A stretch of DNA of 64,000 nt. Origin: Sporisorium sorghi. Its lineage: Eukaryota > Basidiomycota > Ustilaginomycetes > Ustilaginales > Ustilaginaceae. The DNA is taken from contig JALCCG010000037.1 of NCBI GenBank assembly GCA_023212695.1, positions 50,516 through 114,515 on the forward strand, written 5' to 3'. Of the stretch, positions 18,749 to 27,507 are shown piece after piece. The notes beneath the pieces were generated by a model. It saw only the letters and a program-made list of their open reading frames with translations, made no database searches and was not told the origin of the DNA. Made by a program: the position numbers and the translations under genes. The first letter of the stretch is position 1. Each line of letters starts with the position of its first letter.

Positions 18749-18756
18749 CACATCAT

Positions 18757-18922
18757 GCTTCAAGGAACCGAATATTCCAGCCGAATTTCGTACTGAAAAT
18801 GGGGGAACCATGTAATTGGGGTGAATTTCATTATTCTATAGAATAATGAATAGGGCGACCTGTGGAAATGCCCGAATCCGTCAGCTAACCTCGTAGGCTG
18901 CAGCACAGGAACCAGACCGTAA
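18757..18922 (+). promoter_or_regulatory. c-di-AMP riboswitch (ydaO/yuaA type)
   Basis: The leader contains the conserved blocks of this class in order: GGGGGAACCA (18800-18809), GGGGTGAATTTC, an AT-rich hairpin (ATTATTCTATAGAATAAT), GGGCGACC, and CCCGAATCCGTCAGCTAACC with CTCGTAGG near the 3' side. It lies between a strong promoter and a terminator, directly upstream of a Ktr potassium transporter. In Bacillus the same class sits before ktrAB and shuts transport genes off when c-di-AMP is high. Aptamer ends are approximate. Confidence 0.88.
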
Positions 18923-18924
18923 GG

Positions 18925-18951
18925 GGCACTGCGTTTTCCAGTGTCTTTTTT
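18925..18951 (+). terminator. Expression-platform terminator of the c-di-AMP riboswitch
   Basis: GGCACTG (18925-18931) and CAGTGTC (18939-18945) pair with one G-U, followed by TTTTTT. Ligand binding would favour this hairpin and stop transcription before the transporter. Confidence 0.8.
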
Positions 18952-18979
18952 CTTTGACTTTTTTTAAGAAGGTGACGGA

Positions 18980-20320
18980 TTGAACTCCAAATTAAAATGG
19001 CTCAGGTTGTCCCCGCCGCAGATTCTCGTGCTTGGTTTTGCGGCCATTATCTTCATCGGGGCTGCATTGTTAATGCTGCCGATTTCCAGTAGAACCGGCG
19101 AGCCGCTTGGATTTATTGATGCATTGTTCACTTCGACATCAGCAACGTGCGTAACGGGTCTGGTTGTGGTGGATACAGGGACAACATTCAGTTCTTTCGG
19201 TCAGATCGTGATCATGCTGCTGATTCAGATTGGCGGGCTCGGCTTCATGACGATGGCTACTTTGTTTGCCCTGGTCCTCAAACGGCGAATTTCCCTCAAG
19301 GATCGTCTTGTCCTGCAGGAGGCGATGAATCAATCCTCGATGGAAGGCATCGTAAGGCTGATTCGCAGAGTATTGTTATACTCACTCGTGATTGAGGCTT
19401 GTGGCGCTGTACTGCTGTCTATCCGGTGGGCGTTTGATATGCCGATCGGAAAAGCGATATATTACGGTGTTTTTCATGCGGTGACCATGTTCAACAATGC
19501 CGGTTTCGATTTGTTTGGCGATTTTCGAAGCTTGACCGGGTATGTATACGATCCGGTGGTAAACGTAGTCGTGATGTTTTTGATTGTTTCAGGCGGTATT
19601 GGATTCATTGTTTTGTCTGATCTGATTGACTTTCGGAAACAGCGGAGACTATCATTGCATTCCAAGGTGGTGCTCTCTATGACAGGAGCGCTGCTGCTGG
19701 TCGGATTTATCGTTATTCTCATATTTGAATTCACCAATCCGCGAACGCTCGGCTCCCTCAACTGGGGCGGGAAGTTCTTAGGAGCGTTGTTCCAATCCGT
19801 AACGCCGCGCACAGCGGGTGCGAATACTATAGATATTACGGGCCTAAGGCAGGCCACACAGTTTTTCATCGTGATTCTCATGTTTATCGGCGCATCTCCC
19901 GGATCAACCGGGGGCGGTATCAAAACAACGACGTTTACCATTATGGTTGGTGCGGTCATCGCCATGATGCGGGGACGCGACGACATCGTCATGTTCCGTT
20001 ACCGGCTTGCACAGGAGCGGGTACTGAAGGCGTTAACCATCGCACTTCTCACCTTGCTGCTCGTTCTTGCGGTCTCCATGATTCTGTCCACGACAGAGGA
20101 AGGGGAGTTCCTGGAAATCCTGTTCGAAACAACGTCCGCGTTCGGTACGGTGGGGCTCTCGATGGGCTTAACGCCTGATCTGACCGTGTTCGGCAAAATA
20201 TTGATCAGTATTACGATGTTTGCAGGACGATTGGGTCCGCTGACACTTGCTTATGCACTAGGGCCGAAAAAGGGTAAAGAATTATATCGTCATCCGGAAG
20301 GCAAAATGATTATTGGATAA
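18980..20320 (+). CDS. ktrB: Ktr/Trk-type potassium transporter, membrane subunit
   Basis: 446 residues, TTG start at 18980 after AAGGTG (no closer ATG). KtrB-type proteins form the K+-conducting channel, gated by a ring of regulatory RCK subunits. Four pore repeats are visible with their glycine-centred filter segments: TSATCVTGLVVVDTG, MFNNAGFDLFG, SVTPRTAGANTIDI and TTSAFGTVGLSMGLT. About ten membrane helices. The regulatory subunit follows 17 bp later in the same operon, and the c-di-AMP riboswitch precedes it. KtrB and KtrD cannot be separated from sequence alone here. Confidence 0.9.
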   Translation: MNSKLKWLRLSPPQILVLGFAAIIFIGAALLMLPISSRTGEPLGFIDALFTSTSATCVTGLVVVDTGTTFSSFGQIVIMLLIQIGGLGFMTMATLFALVLKRRISLKDRLVLQEAMNQSSMEGIVRLIRRVLLYSLVIEACGAVLLSIRWAFDMPIGKAIYYGVFHAVTMFNNAGFDLFGDFRSLTGYVYDPVVNVVVMFLIVSGGIGFIVLSDLIDFRKQRRLSLHSKVVLSMTGALLLVGFIVILIFEFTNPRTLGSLNWGGKFLGALFQSVTPRTAGANTIDITGLRQATQFFIVILMFIGASPGSTGGGIKTTTFTIMVGAVIAMMRGRDDIVMFRYRLAQERVLKALTIALLTLLLVLAVSMILSTTEEGEFLEILFETTSAFGTVGLSMGLTPDLTVFGKILISITMFAGRLGPLTLAYALGPKKGKELYRHPEGKMIIG

Positions 20321-20336
20321 GGAGTATAGGAGAGAC

Positions 20337-21011
20337 ATGAAACCAAAGCAATTTGCAATTATCGGTTTAGGACGATTTGGCTCCAGCCTGGCGCTTGAAC
20401 TGATGGAACAGGGATATGAGGTGCTCGGCATCGACCGGAACGAAGAGGTTGTCGAGGATATGAGCGAGCTGCTGACACATACGGTGGTCGCGGATGCTAC
20501 AGATGAAGAGGTGCTTAAATCACTCGGGATCCGCAACTTCGATTGTGGGATTGTTGCAATCGGGAATGATATCCAGATGAGTATTTTATCCGCCATCTTG
20601 TTGAAAGAGCTTGGTGTTACCACGGTAGTGGCCAAGGCGATTTCGGTCCTGCATGGCCGTGCTCTGGAGAAGCTGGGCGTGGACCGGGTCATCTTTCCGG
20701 AGCGGGATATGGGCATTCGGGTAGCTCACCAGCTCGTTACGCCGAACCTGCTTGATTATATCGAATTATCCAAGGACTATTTGATTGTGGAGATGACGGT
20801 TACGGACTGCATGGACGGAAAAACACTGAGCGAGCTGAATACGAGGGTTCGTTATGGCGTAAGCGTGGTAGCCCTGAATAAGCAAACCGGCATTATTGTG
20901 GCTCCGACCGCCATGGACGTGGTGAACTCGGGCGATATTATGGTCGTTATCGGATCCAATGATAACGTAGACCGCTTTGAATCTGAAGTCGTGAACATGC
21001 TTGAGAAATAA
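20337..21011 (+). CDS. ktrA: Ktr potassium uptake regulatory (RCK) subunit
   Basis: 224 residues from ATG 20337, directly after AGGAGAG. The N-terminal RCK_N Rossmann domain starts FAIIGLGRFGSSLALELMEQGYEVLGID and binds ATP/ADP or NAD(H). The RCK_C domain (about 140-224, MDGKTLSELNTRVRYGVSVVALN) is the c-di-AMP-binding module in KtrA/KtrC. So c-di-AMP may act twice on this system: on the RNA leader and on this protein (inference). Resembles KtrA and KtrC about equally. Confidence 0.9.
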   Translation: MKPKQFAIIGLGRFGSSLALELMEQGYEVLGIDRNEEVVEDMSELLTHTVVADATDEEVLKSLGIRNFDCGIVAIGNDIQMSILSAILLKELGVTTVVAKAISVLHGRALEKLGVDRVIFPERDMGIRVAHQLVTPNLLDYIELSKDYLIVEMTVTDCMDGKTLSELNTRVRYGVSVVALNKQTGIIVAPTAMDVVNSGDIMVVIGSNDNVDRFESEVVNMLEK

Positions 21012-21021
21012 ATATAGAAGA

Positions 21022-21058
21022 AAAACCTGACGGCTATGATCGCTGTCAGGTTTTTTTT
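21022..21058. terminator. Terminator of the ktr operon, shared with the LysR gene
   Basis: AAAACCTGACGGC pairs with GCTGTCAGGTTTT (one G-U) and eight T follow. The stem overlaps the last codons and stop of the converging LysR gene. Confidence 0.85.
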
Positions 21059-21963
21059 GATTTTTCCTCTTCCAGTCTCCGGAACAGAATCTCTGTCTCG
21101 TCAATCCACCTGCTGGCCGCTTTGCTGAGCTCCGAGGCCTGGCCGTAAATCAGCGACGTCGTTCGACGGGTTTCGATGAGTGCGGGAATATGAATGTCGA
21201 CCAGTCCGTTATCGGATAATAACTGTGGACGGAGGTACGACTTGGGCAGAAGTGCTGCCGCCTTGCAGGTAGGAATCAAACGGACGATCGCCTCGAAGGA
21301 GTCAATTTCCATTCGAATATCCGGCATAATGCCCCAGCGGTGGAACAGGTCATCCGTCAGCTTGCGGTACCACGTTCCGGTCGAGAAGATAATCATTGGC
21401 AGTCCTTGGAGCTGCTCAATTCCGACGTCTTCGATGTCAGCCAGCGGGTGCGATGAGGGAATGACAAGCTCCAAGTGGTCATCAAACAGCGGAATACAGT
21501 TTAGGCCGGGCTGGTTGATTGAGGAGGCAACGATGCCGACATCCACCCGCTTATCTCTTACATACGAAACGATTTCATGGGTTTTGCCGGTAATCAGCTT
21601 GATTTCGGCTGCAGGATGGCGCTCCATGAATGCATTGACCAGCGGGGGCAGCGTCGTCTGAAGGGTGGTCAGGCTGGCACCCAGATTGATCGATATTTGG
21701 TCGCCCTCCCGGTAATGGGCCAAAGTCTGCATGAATTTGAGCTGCTGCTGCCGCTGCTCCAGGGCAAAGGTGTACACAATCTGACCGATGGAGGTGAGCT
21801 CCAGGCGTTTGCCGCGGCGGTTAAAAAGCTGCAGTCCGAGCTGATCCTCAAGCTTCGCTATTTTTCTGGACAGGGCTGGCTGTGACAAATTAAGCAGCTT
21901 GGACGCCTGATTAATGCTGGATTGCTCTACAACGACGGCAAACATGTCCAGTTCCTCGAACAT
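21046..21963 (-). CDS. LysR-family transcriptional regulator, divergent from sdhCAB
   Basis: 305 residues from ATG 21963, with AGGAGG upstream. The N-terminal helix-turn-helix reads SINQASKLLNLSQPALSRKIAKLEDQLG (residues 17-44). The C-terminal effector domain is the periplasmic-binding-protein-like type (ISINLGASLTTLQTTLPPLV, VDVGIVASS). The target is unknown; LysR proteins usually control their divergent neighbour, here the succinate dehydrogenase operon, although the 480-bp gap is longer than usual. Confidence 0.85.
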   Translation of the reverse strand: MFEELDMFAVVVEQSSINQASKLLNLSQPALSRKIAKLEDQLGLQLFNRRGKRLELTSIGQIVYTFALEQRQQQLKFMQTLAHYREGDQISINLGASLTTLQTTLPPLVNAFMERHPAAEIKLITGKTHEIVSYVRDKRVDVGIVASSINQPGLNCIPLFDDHLELVIPSSHPLADIEDVGIEQLQGLPMIIFSTGTWYRKLTDDLFHRWGIMPDIRMEIDSFEAIVRLIPTCKAAALLPKSYLRPQLLSDNGLVDIHIPALIETRRTTSLIYGQASELSKAASRWIDETEILFRRLEEEKSKKT

Positions 21964-22152
21964 GAAATTCCTCCTATATAAAATAGACATACGTGCAAAT
22001 AATTGCTTATGCGTATAGATTATAACGATTAATAATTATATTGCAATTCCATTATAAGAAAAAAAGGAGTAACATGAGACATGACACAAGTTGTTCACAC
22101 TATTGCAGAAATAGGCAGCTTTTTGTCGTTGAAACGGTTTGAGTCCGCGTTC

Positions 22153-22359
22153 AAAGAGGTCGGTTTTCAATACTGAGGCTTGTGCTGCCGGTGTGCGTTT
22201 CTTCAAAACGCTTAGATTGGATGAAGCCAGGGACGTCAGGTGCGCAGCTGGAAGTTTGGGTACGCTGCACCGGAAGGCGCGGCTGAATTCAAGATTCGAT
22301 CCCGAGTGGCTTCTTGATTCACTTCGCGATCCCAAGCGGGCTTTTTGAACAACCTCTTT
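22153..22359 (+). other. Candidate structured RNA/leader element upstream of sdhC
   Basis: No protein frame in this GC-richer block has a good start and ribosome binding site. Instead an outer pair AAAGAGGT (22153-22160) / ACCTCTTT (22352-22359) encloses several inner pairs: GCGTTT (22195-22200)/AAACGC (22206-22211), GAAGCC (22223-22228)/GGCTTC (22308-22313), and GGTGCGCAGC (22239-22248)/GCTGCACC (22264-22271). The pairs nest without crossing. It ends 83 bp before sdhC. Could be a cis-regulatory leader, a small RNA or a dispersed repeat; I do not recognise a named class. Confidence 0.45.
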
Positions 22360-22442
22360 AGGACAGGGAAAGTGTAATTGTTCTGAAAATAGGAAAGATT
22401 GAAAATGAAAACGCTGCACATTGGAAAGGGGAACGTCAACTA

Positions 22443-23114
22443 ATGAAAGGGTATTATTCCAGAAAGCTACATTCCTTACTTGGTGTCATACCGCTGGGAG
22501 CATTCTTGATCAGCCATATGATCTCCAACTTTAAGGCTTTCGAGGGCGGAAAGAAGGGCTTTGAGGGGGCCGTGCATTTCCTGAACAGCATGCCGCTCGT
22601 TTTTTTCCTCGAGCTGTTCCTGATCTGGCTGCCATTGTTTTATCATGGCATCTACGGTCTGTACATTGCTTATCAGGCCAAAAATAACGTAGGGAACTAC
22701 AGTTATGAGCGCAATATTCGCTTTACTATCCAGCGTGTCACCGGGGTTATCACGTTTGTATTCGTTATCTGGCATATGTACGATACGCGTTTCCAAATCA
22801 TCATCGGCAAAATCACGCATGATGATCTGGGCGCCACGATGCACAACATTATGAACAACCCCGTGCTGTTTATTCTGTATGTTATCGGTGTAGTCTCAGC
22901 AACCTTCCACTTCGCAAACGGCCTGTGGGCGTTCCTCGTCAGCTGGGGCATCACCGTCGGTCCGCGCGCGCAGAAGGTATCTACTTACATCTGCATGGGC
23001 TTGTTCGTGCTGATGAGCGTGCTGTTTATTCTTGCTATGACTGCATTCCGCAGTTCTGAGTTCCAAGCGGCGGCAACAGCAGCGATCGATGTAGTTAAGA
23101 CAGTCTTAAGTTAA
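22443..23114 (+). CDS. sdhC: Succinate dehydrogenase cytochrome b558 subunit
   Basis: 223 residues, ATG 22443 (ribosome binding site GGAAAGGGGAACG is 7-15 bases upstream). Membrane anchor of complex II in the Bacillus-type (one large subunit, two b hemes). Five membrane helices; heme-ligand histidines stand at LHSLLGVIPLGAFLISHMISNF, YHGIYGLYI, VIWHMYDTRF and TFHFANGLWAF. It passes electrons from SdhB to menaquinone. First gene of sdhCAB; the next ATG is 17 bp downstream of its stop. Confidence 0.94.
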   Translation: MKGYYSRKLHSLLGVIPLGAFLISHMISNFKAFEGGKKGFEGAVHFLNSMPLVFFLELFLIWLPLFYHGIYGLYIAYQAKNNVGNYSYERNIRFTIQRVTGVITFVFVIWHMYDTRFQIIIGKITHDDLGATMHNIMNNPVLFILYVIGVVSATFHFANGLWAFLVSWGITVGPRAQKVSTYICMGLFVLMSVLFILAMTAFRSSEFQAAATAAIDVVKTVLS

Positions 23115-23130
23115 GGGGAGTGAACGAAAA

Positions 23131-24873
23131 ATGGCATCTAATATTATTGTAGTGGGCGGCGGCCTTGCCGGGTTGATGGCAACCATCAAAGCGGCAGAAG
23201 CCGGGGCTCACGTTCATCTATTCTCACTTGTACCTGTTAAACGCTCTCACTCCGTGTGTGCGCAAGGCGGAATCAATGGAGCTGTTAATACCAAGGGCGA
23301 GGGTGACTCTCCTTGGGAGCACTTTGACGATACGGTATACGGCGGCGACTTCCTGGCGAATCAGCCACCTGTAAAAGCGATGTGTGAAGCGGCTCCTGGC
23401 ATTATCCACCTCATGGACCGCATGGGCGTTATGTTTAACCGTACGCCGGAAGGGCTGCTCGATTTCCGCCGTTTCGGTGGAACGAAGCGCCACCGTACTG
23501 CGTTCGCTGGCGCCACCACAGGCCAGCAGCTGCTGTATGCGCTTGATGAGCAGGTTCGCCGCTGGGAAACCGCCGGTCTCGTTACGAAATACGAGAACTG
23601 GGAGTTCCTGAACGCGATCATCGACGACGAAGGCATCTGCCGCGGTATTGCTGCCCAGGATCTGCGCACGATGGAGATCAAGGCGTTTAAAGCGGAAGCC
23701 GTCATTCTGGCAAGCGGTGGTCCCGGCATTATTTTCGGTAAAACCACGAACTCGGTCATCAACACCGGTACAGCAGCAAGCGCTGTCTATCAGCAAGGCG
23801 TTCATTATGCAAACGGGGAATTCATCCAGATTCACCCGACGGCGATTCCAGGTGATGACAAGCTTCGCTTGATGTCGGAATCGGCACGCGGTGAAGGCGG
23901 ACGGATCTGGACCTATAAAGACGGTAAGCCTTGGTACTTCCTCGAAGAGAAATACCCGGCTTACGGAAATCTGGTGCCGCGTGACATCGCAACCCGTGAG
24001 ATTTTCTCTGTGTGCGTAGACATGGGACTCGGCATCAATGGCGAGAATATGGTTTACCTCGATCTCTCCCATAAGGATCCGAAAGAACTCGACGTGAAAC
24101 TCGGAGGCATTATCGAGATCTATGAGAAGTTCATGGGCGATGATCCGCGTAAAATCCCGATGAAAATCTTCCCGGCAGTCCATTATTCCATGGGCGGCAT
24201 GTGGGTCGATTACAACCAAATGACAAACATTCCGGGGCTGTTTGCAGCCGGGGAATGCGAGTATCAATATCACGGTGCAAACCGTCTGGGTGCGAACTCC
24301 CTTGTCTCCGCGATTTATGGCGGCATGGTGGCCGGACCGAAGGCCATTGAATATATCAAAGGCATGAAGAAGTCGACAGAGGACATTTCCTCGACCGTAT
24401 TTGATCGTGTAGCGAAAGAGCAAACCAACAAATACGAAGGCCTGCTCAAGATGGAAGGTACCGAGAATGCTTACGTGATCCATAAAGAGCTGGGCGAATG
24501 GATGACCAACAATATGACGGTTGTTCGTTATAATGACAAGCTTGAGGCAACCATCGGCAAAATCAAGGAATTGAAGCAGCGCTACCGCAATATCAATATG
24601 ACGGATACGTCCCGCTGGAACAACCAGGGCGTGGCATTCACCCGTCAGCTGTGGAACATGCTGGAGCTGTCCGAGGCGATGACGCTGGGCGCACTTCTTC
24701 GGAACGAAAGCCGCGGCGCTCACTACAAGCCTGATTTCCCTGAACGTAACGATGAAGAGTTCCTGAAAACAACGAAAGCTGCTTGGACGCCTGACGGACC
24801 ACAGATTTCATACGAAGAAGTGGATGTTTCCTTAATCCCGCCGCGTATTCGCGACTATTCGAAAGACAAGTAA
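23131..24873 (+). CDS. sdhA: Succinate dehydrogenase flavoprotein subunit
   Basis: 580 residues, ribosome binding site AAGGGGAG. Oxidises succinate to fumarate with covalent FAD. The FAD motif IIVVGGGLAGLMATIKAAEAG is near residue 5. The HSVCAQGGINGA block contains the histidine that carries FAD. FIQIHPTAI and SARGEGGRIW hold substrate-site residues, with HYSMGGMWVDYNQ and RLGANSLVSAIYGGM in the C-terminal part. Length matches the Bacillus enzyme. A 499-residue frame on the opposite strand is a codon-usage shadow. Confidence 0.96.
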   Translation: MASNIIVVGGGLAGLMATIKAAEAGAHVHLFSLVPVKRSHSVCAQGGINGAVNTKGEGDSPWEHFDDTVYGGDFLANQPPVKAMCEAAPGIIHLMDRMGVMFNRTPEGLLDFRRFGGTKRHRTAFAGATTGQQLLYALDEQVRRWETAGLVTKYENWEFLNAIIDDEGICRGIAAQDLRTMEIKAFKAEAVILASGGPGIIFGKTTNSVINTGTAASAVYQQGVHYANGEFIQIHPTAIPGDDKLRLMSESARGEGGRIWTYKDGKPWYFLEEKYPAYGNLVPRDIATREIFSVCVDMGLGINGENMVYLDLSHKDPKELDVKLGGIIEIYEKFMGDDPRKIPMKIFPAVHYSMGGMWVDYNQMTNIPGLFAAGECEYQYHGANRLGANSLVSAIYGGMVAGPKAIEYIKGMKKSTEDISSTVFDRVAKEQTNKYEGLLKMEGTENAYVIHKELGEWMTNNMTVVRYNDKLEATIGKIKELKQRYRNINMTDTSRWNNQGVAFTRQLWNMLELSEAMTLGALLRNESRGAHYKPDFPERNDEEFLKTTKAAWTPDGPQISYEEVDVSLIPPRIRDYSKDK

Positions 24874-24892
24874 GAAGGAAGGGGGATTTAAT

Positions 24893-25657
24893 ATGTCTCA
24901 AACGGCAGCCGCCTCAAAGAGTGTCAAGTTTATCATTACACGCCAGGACAACCCGGAGACGAAATCCTACACTGAGGAATTCGAGCTTCCGTACCGTCCA
25001 GGTATGAACGTCATTAGTGCGCTGATGGAAATTCAGCGTAATCCCAAAAATGCGCAAGGTCAGACAACCGCGCCGGTATGCTGGGACTCCAACTGCCTTG
25101 AGGAAGTTTGCGGAGCTTGCTCCATGGTAATCAACGGCAAGCCGCGCCAAGCATGTGCCGCGCTGATCGACAAGCTGGAGCAGCCGATCCGGATTCAGCC
25201 GATGAAGACGTTCCCGGTCGTAAGAGACCTGGTTATCGACCGCAGTCGTATGTTCACGGCGCTCAAGCGTGTTAAGGCGTGGATTCCAATCGACGGCACC
25301 TATGACCTGGGACCTGGACCGAAAATGGCTGAGAAGAAGCGCCAGTGGGCTTACGAGCTGTCCAAATGCATGACATGCGGTGTATGTCTTGAAGCTTGCC
25401 CGAATGTTAACGAAAAAACGGACTTTATCGGTCCTGCGGCCATTTCCCAAGTCCGCTTGTTCAACGCTCACCCGACAGGAGAGATGAACAAGGAAGAGCG
25501 TCTGGAAGCTCTGATGCAGGATGGAGGCATCGAGGGCTGCGGCAACTCGCAGAACTGCGTCCGTTCTTGCCCGAAAGGTATTCCGCTTACAACGTCCATT
25601 GCGGAAATGAACAAGGATACAACCAAACATCTGTTTAAGCGCTGGCTTGGCGTTTAA
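24893..25657 (+). CDS. sdhB: Succinate dehydrogenase iron-sulfur subunit
   Basis: 254 residues. Three clusters are read directly: CWDSNCLEEVCGACSMVINGKPRQAC for [2Fe-2S], CMTCGVCLEACPN for [4Fe-4S], and CGNSQNCVRSCPKGIPL for [3Fe-4S]. It relays electrons from FAD to the heme anchor SdhC. Last gene of the operon; a terminator follows within 25 bp. Confidence 0.96.
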   Translation: MSQTAAASKSVKFIITRQDNPETKSYTEEFELPYRPGMNVISALMEIQRNPKNAQGQTTAPVCWDSNCLEEVCGACSMVINGKPRQACAALIDKLEQPIRIQPMKTFPVVRDLVIDRSRMFTALKRVKAWIPIDGTYDLGPGPKMAEKKRQWAYELSKCMTCGVCLEACPNVNEKTDFIGPAAISQVRLFNAHPTGEMNKEERLEALMQDGGIEGCGNSQNCVRSCPKGIPLTTSIAEMNKDTTKHLFKRWLGV

Positions 25658-25678
25658 TCGAATTTCAGGTTTCACAAC

Positions 25679-25723
25679 CAAGGCGTCTGACCGGGGCATC
25701 ACTTCGGTACAGGCGCTTTTTTT
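25679..25723 (+). terminator. Terminator of sdhCAB
   Basis: An imperfect stem (AAGGCGTCTGACC with GGTACAGGCGCTT) is followed by TTTTTT. A TATAAT at 25733-25738, just beyond it, is probably the -10 of the next gene. Confidence 0.65.
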
Positions 25724-25777
25724 AATGTGTGATATAATTCATGTGTTTTACGGATATTTAAACAGAGGTGAGTTAGG

Positions 25778-26578
25778 TTGATTATAGAAAGACCGATTAC
25801 GATACAAGACATAAGCGATGACTTGATGATTCTGGGCGTACAGAAGGGAATGACTTTGCTTGTCCATTCCTCGCTCAAAAGCATTGGGGGGTGGGTTGTT
25901 GGCGGTCCAGAGGCAGTCATACTGGCGCTGGAGGAGGTGTTGGGCGAAGAAGGGACACTGGTCATGCCGACACAGTCCGCGAACTTGACCAATCCTGAGA
26001 CGTGGGGCAATCCTCCGGCGGACCCGAAATGGTGGGACTTGATCCGCGAGGGCATGCCGCCCTATCATCCCGATATGACGGTCACTACGGGCATGGGGAT
26101 TATACCGGAGGTGTTCCGGAAGCAGGAAGGCGTTATCCGCAGCGCTCATCCTCATGTCTCGTTTGCTGCCCGCGGCAGGAACGCAGAGTCACTCATGCAT
26201 CCTCATGCGCTTGATTATAGCCTGGGAGAGACCTCGCCTTTAGCGCGTTTATATGAGACAGGAGCCTACGTGCTGATGCTGGGGAGCGGTTATGGCAATA
26301 ACACATCATTCCACCTTAGCGAATATCGCGCCGATTGGGGAGGAAAGAGGATAGTTACCGCCCATGCCCCGGTACGCAGAGTGCAGGGGAGAACGGAATG
26401 GGAAGCATTCCAGGATATCACCTACCATTCCGATGATTTCGAAGCCTTGGGAACAGCATTTGAAGTTGAATGCAGGGAAGCATACAAGCATGGCCGTGTA
26501 GGCAAGGCGAAATGCATCTTGGCTGAACAACGGGCCATGGTGGATTATGCGGTGCGCTGGATGGAGGAGAATCGATAG
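25778..26578 (+). CDS. AAC(3)-family N-acetyltransferase
   Basis: 266 residues, TTG start at 25778 after GAGGTGA. The family transfers acetyl from acetyl-CoA to an amino group; the founding members modify position 3 of aminoglycosides, but many chromosomal Bacillales relatives (YokD-like) have other or unknown substrates. Visible: LLVHSSLKSIGGWVVGG (the family HSSL motif), EGTLVMPTQSANLT, RSAHPHVSFAARG, and SPLARLYETGAYVLMLGSGYGNNTSFHLSE with the conserved catalytic histidine region. Not linked to any mobile gene, so more likely a native enzyme than an acquired resistance gene. Confidence 0.82.
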   Translation: MIIERPITIQDISDDLMILGVQKGMTLLVHSSLKSIGGWVVGGPEAVILALEEVLGEEGTLVMPTQSANLTNPETWGNPPADPKWWDLIREGMPPYHPDMTVTTGMGIIPEVFRKQEGVIRSAHPHVSFAARGRNAESLMHPHALDYSLGETSPLARLYETGAYVLMLGSGYGNNTSFHLSEYRADWGGKRIVTAHAPVRRVQGRTEWEAFQDITYHSDDFEALGTAFEVECREAYKHGRVGKAKCILAEQRAMVDYAVRWMEENR

Positions 26579-26734
26579 ACTCGTAAAGTGTCTTGAGAAC
26601 CAGCTGCCATGAACACATCAAGCCAATTACGCCGATTACCAACCACCTCCAGGTGTTTCAGTACCGTTTCGAGGGTAATAGGATGATAGTAAGGCCTGCT
26701 GGTCAGGCCCCAAGCCGAAGGAGGGGACTGAACT

Positions 26735-27424
26735 ATGTCCTGGTGGATGTGGCTGCTCAATTTAACCGGATTGCTGCTGTTGATCTATTTTTTCTACAGC
26801 ATGGATAAGAAATGGTCCAGCAGGCCTTTGCTGCTAGCCCCGCTGCTCATTTATGCCCTGGTGTCGGTTGAAGATCTGCTCGGGTGGATCGATCTCATGA
26901 AGATTGTGCCCGGAGAAGGCGGCATGCGCGCTTTGATCCTGCTGTTTGCGTTATGCTCCGTTATTTTTTATGTGCTGTACATATTTGATAAGATCGCTGA
27001 CTCTGTTCATCAGCACGTCGATATGAAAACAACTCTGGTTCGAATCAGCATGGCGGCGGGCATGTGTATTTTGTTCTTCACGTTGGTGTATATGTCCATT
27101 TATAAGCTCTTTGGAGGTGTATCCTTCGAAGGTGTTAATATCGGTCAGGATTTGCTGAGCCAGTTCATTACCTTCCTGTATTTCAGTATGGCGACGTTTG
27201 TGACGGTGGGGTATGGTGATGTAGCCGCTGTGGACAACACGTCCCGGCTTGTGGTCGTGCTGGAGATTGCATTTAGCTTCATTACCGTAGCCTACGCGCT
27301 GTCGATGCTGGGAACGCTTCGCCGGATCTTTAAACCGGGTGGAGACGGCTCGGAGATGCTGGATGGCGGCGAAGAGAGTAAGAAGGCCAACATGCCGCAC
27401 CGGAGAAAGCATTCTTCCATGTAA
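26735..27424 (+). CDS. Potassium channel family protein
   Basis: 229 residues, ATG 26735 behind GGAGGGG. Four hydrophobic segments precede or flank a pore loop with the selectivity filter TVGYGD (residues 157-162), preceded by the pore helix LSQFITFLYFSMATF. The first two segments (6-22 and 31-48) and a third near 66-84 are extra to the minimal two-helix channel. The C-terminus is short and basic, with no RCK domain. No voltage-sensor arginine ladder is seen. Likely a K+ leak or efflux pore. Confidence 0.85.
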   Translation: MSWWMWLLNLTGLLLLIYFFYSMDKKWSSRPLLLAPLLIYALVSVEDLLGWIDLMKIVPGEGGMRALILLFALCSVIFYVLYIFDKIADSVHQHVDMKTTLVRISMAAGMCILFFTLVYMSIYKLFGGVSFEGVNIGQDLLSQFITFLYFSMATFVTVGYGDVAAVDNTSRLVVVLEIAFSFITVAYALSMLGTLRRIFKPGGDGSEMLDGGEESKKANMPHRRKHSSM

Positions 27425-27427
27425 TAA

Positions 27428-27459
27428 AAAAGAGGCGCACCAAGTTGGTGCGTCTCTTT
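27428..27459. terminator. Bidirectional terminator between the channel and ALDH genes
   Basis: AAAGAGGCGCACCAA and TTGGTGCGTCTCTTT pair along 15 positions with one G-U, with T- and A-runs at the ends. Confidence 0.85.
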
Positions 27460-27507
27460 CAGTTCTGCCGGCGTAGAAGGAAACGGACGCCTTGCTTACA
27501 GCCGGGC

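Noticed and set aside
22139..22348. Short + strand ORF in front of sdhC
   Set aside because: No ribosome binding site, no start context, and it coincides with the paired segments of the structured element.
23224..24723. Long open frame (499 codons) on the minus strand
   Set aside because: It lies opposite sdhA with no ribosome binding site and no recognisable domain; it is produced by codon bias in sdhA.
25778..26578. Acquired aminoglycoside-resistance gene
   Set aside because: AAC(3)-family relatives are normal chromosomal genes in Bacillales; no mobile element or other resistance gene is near.
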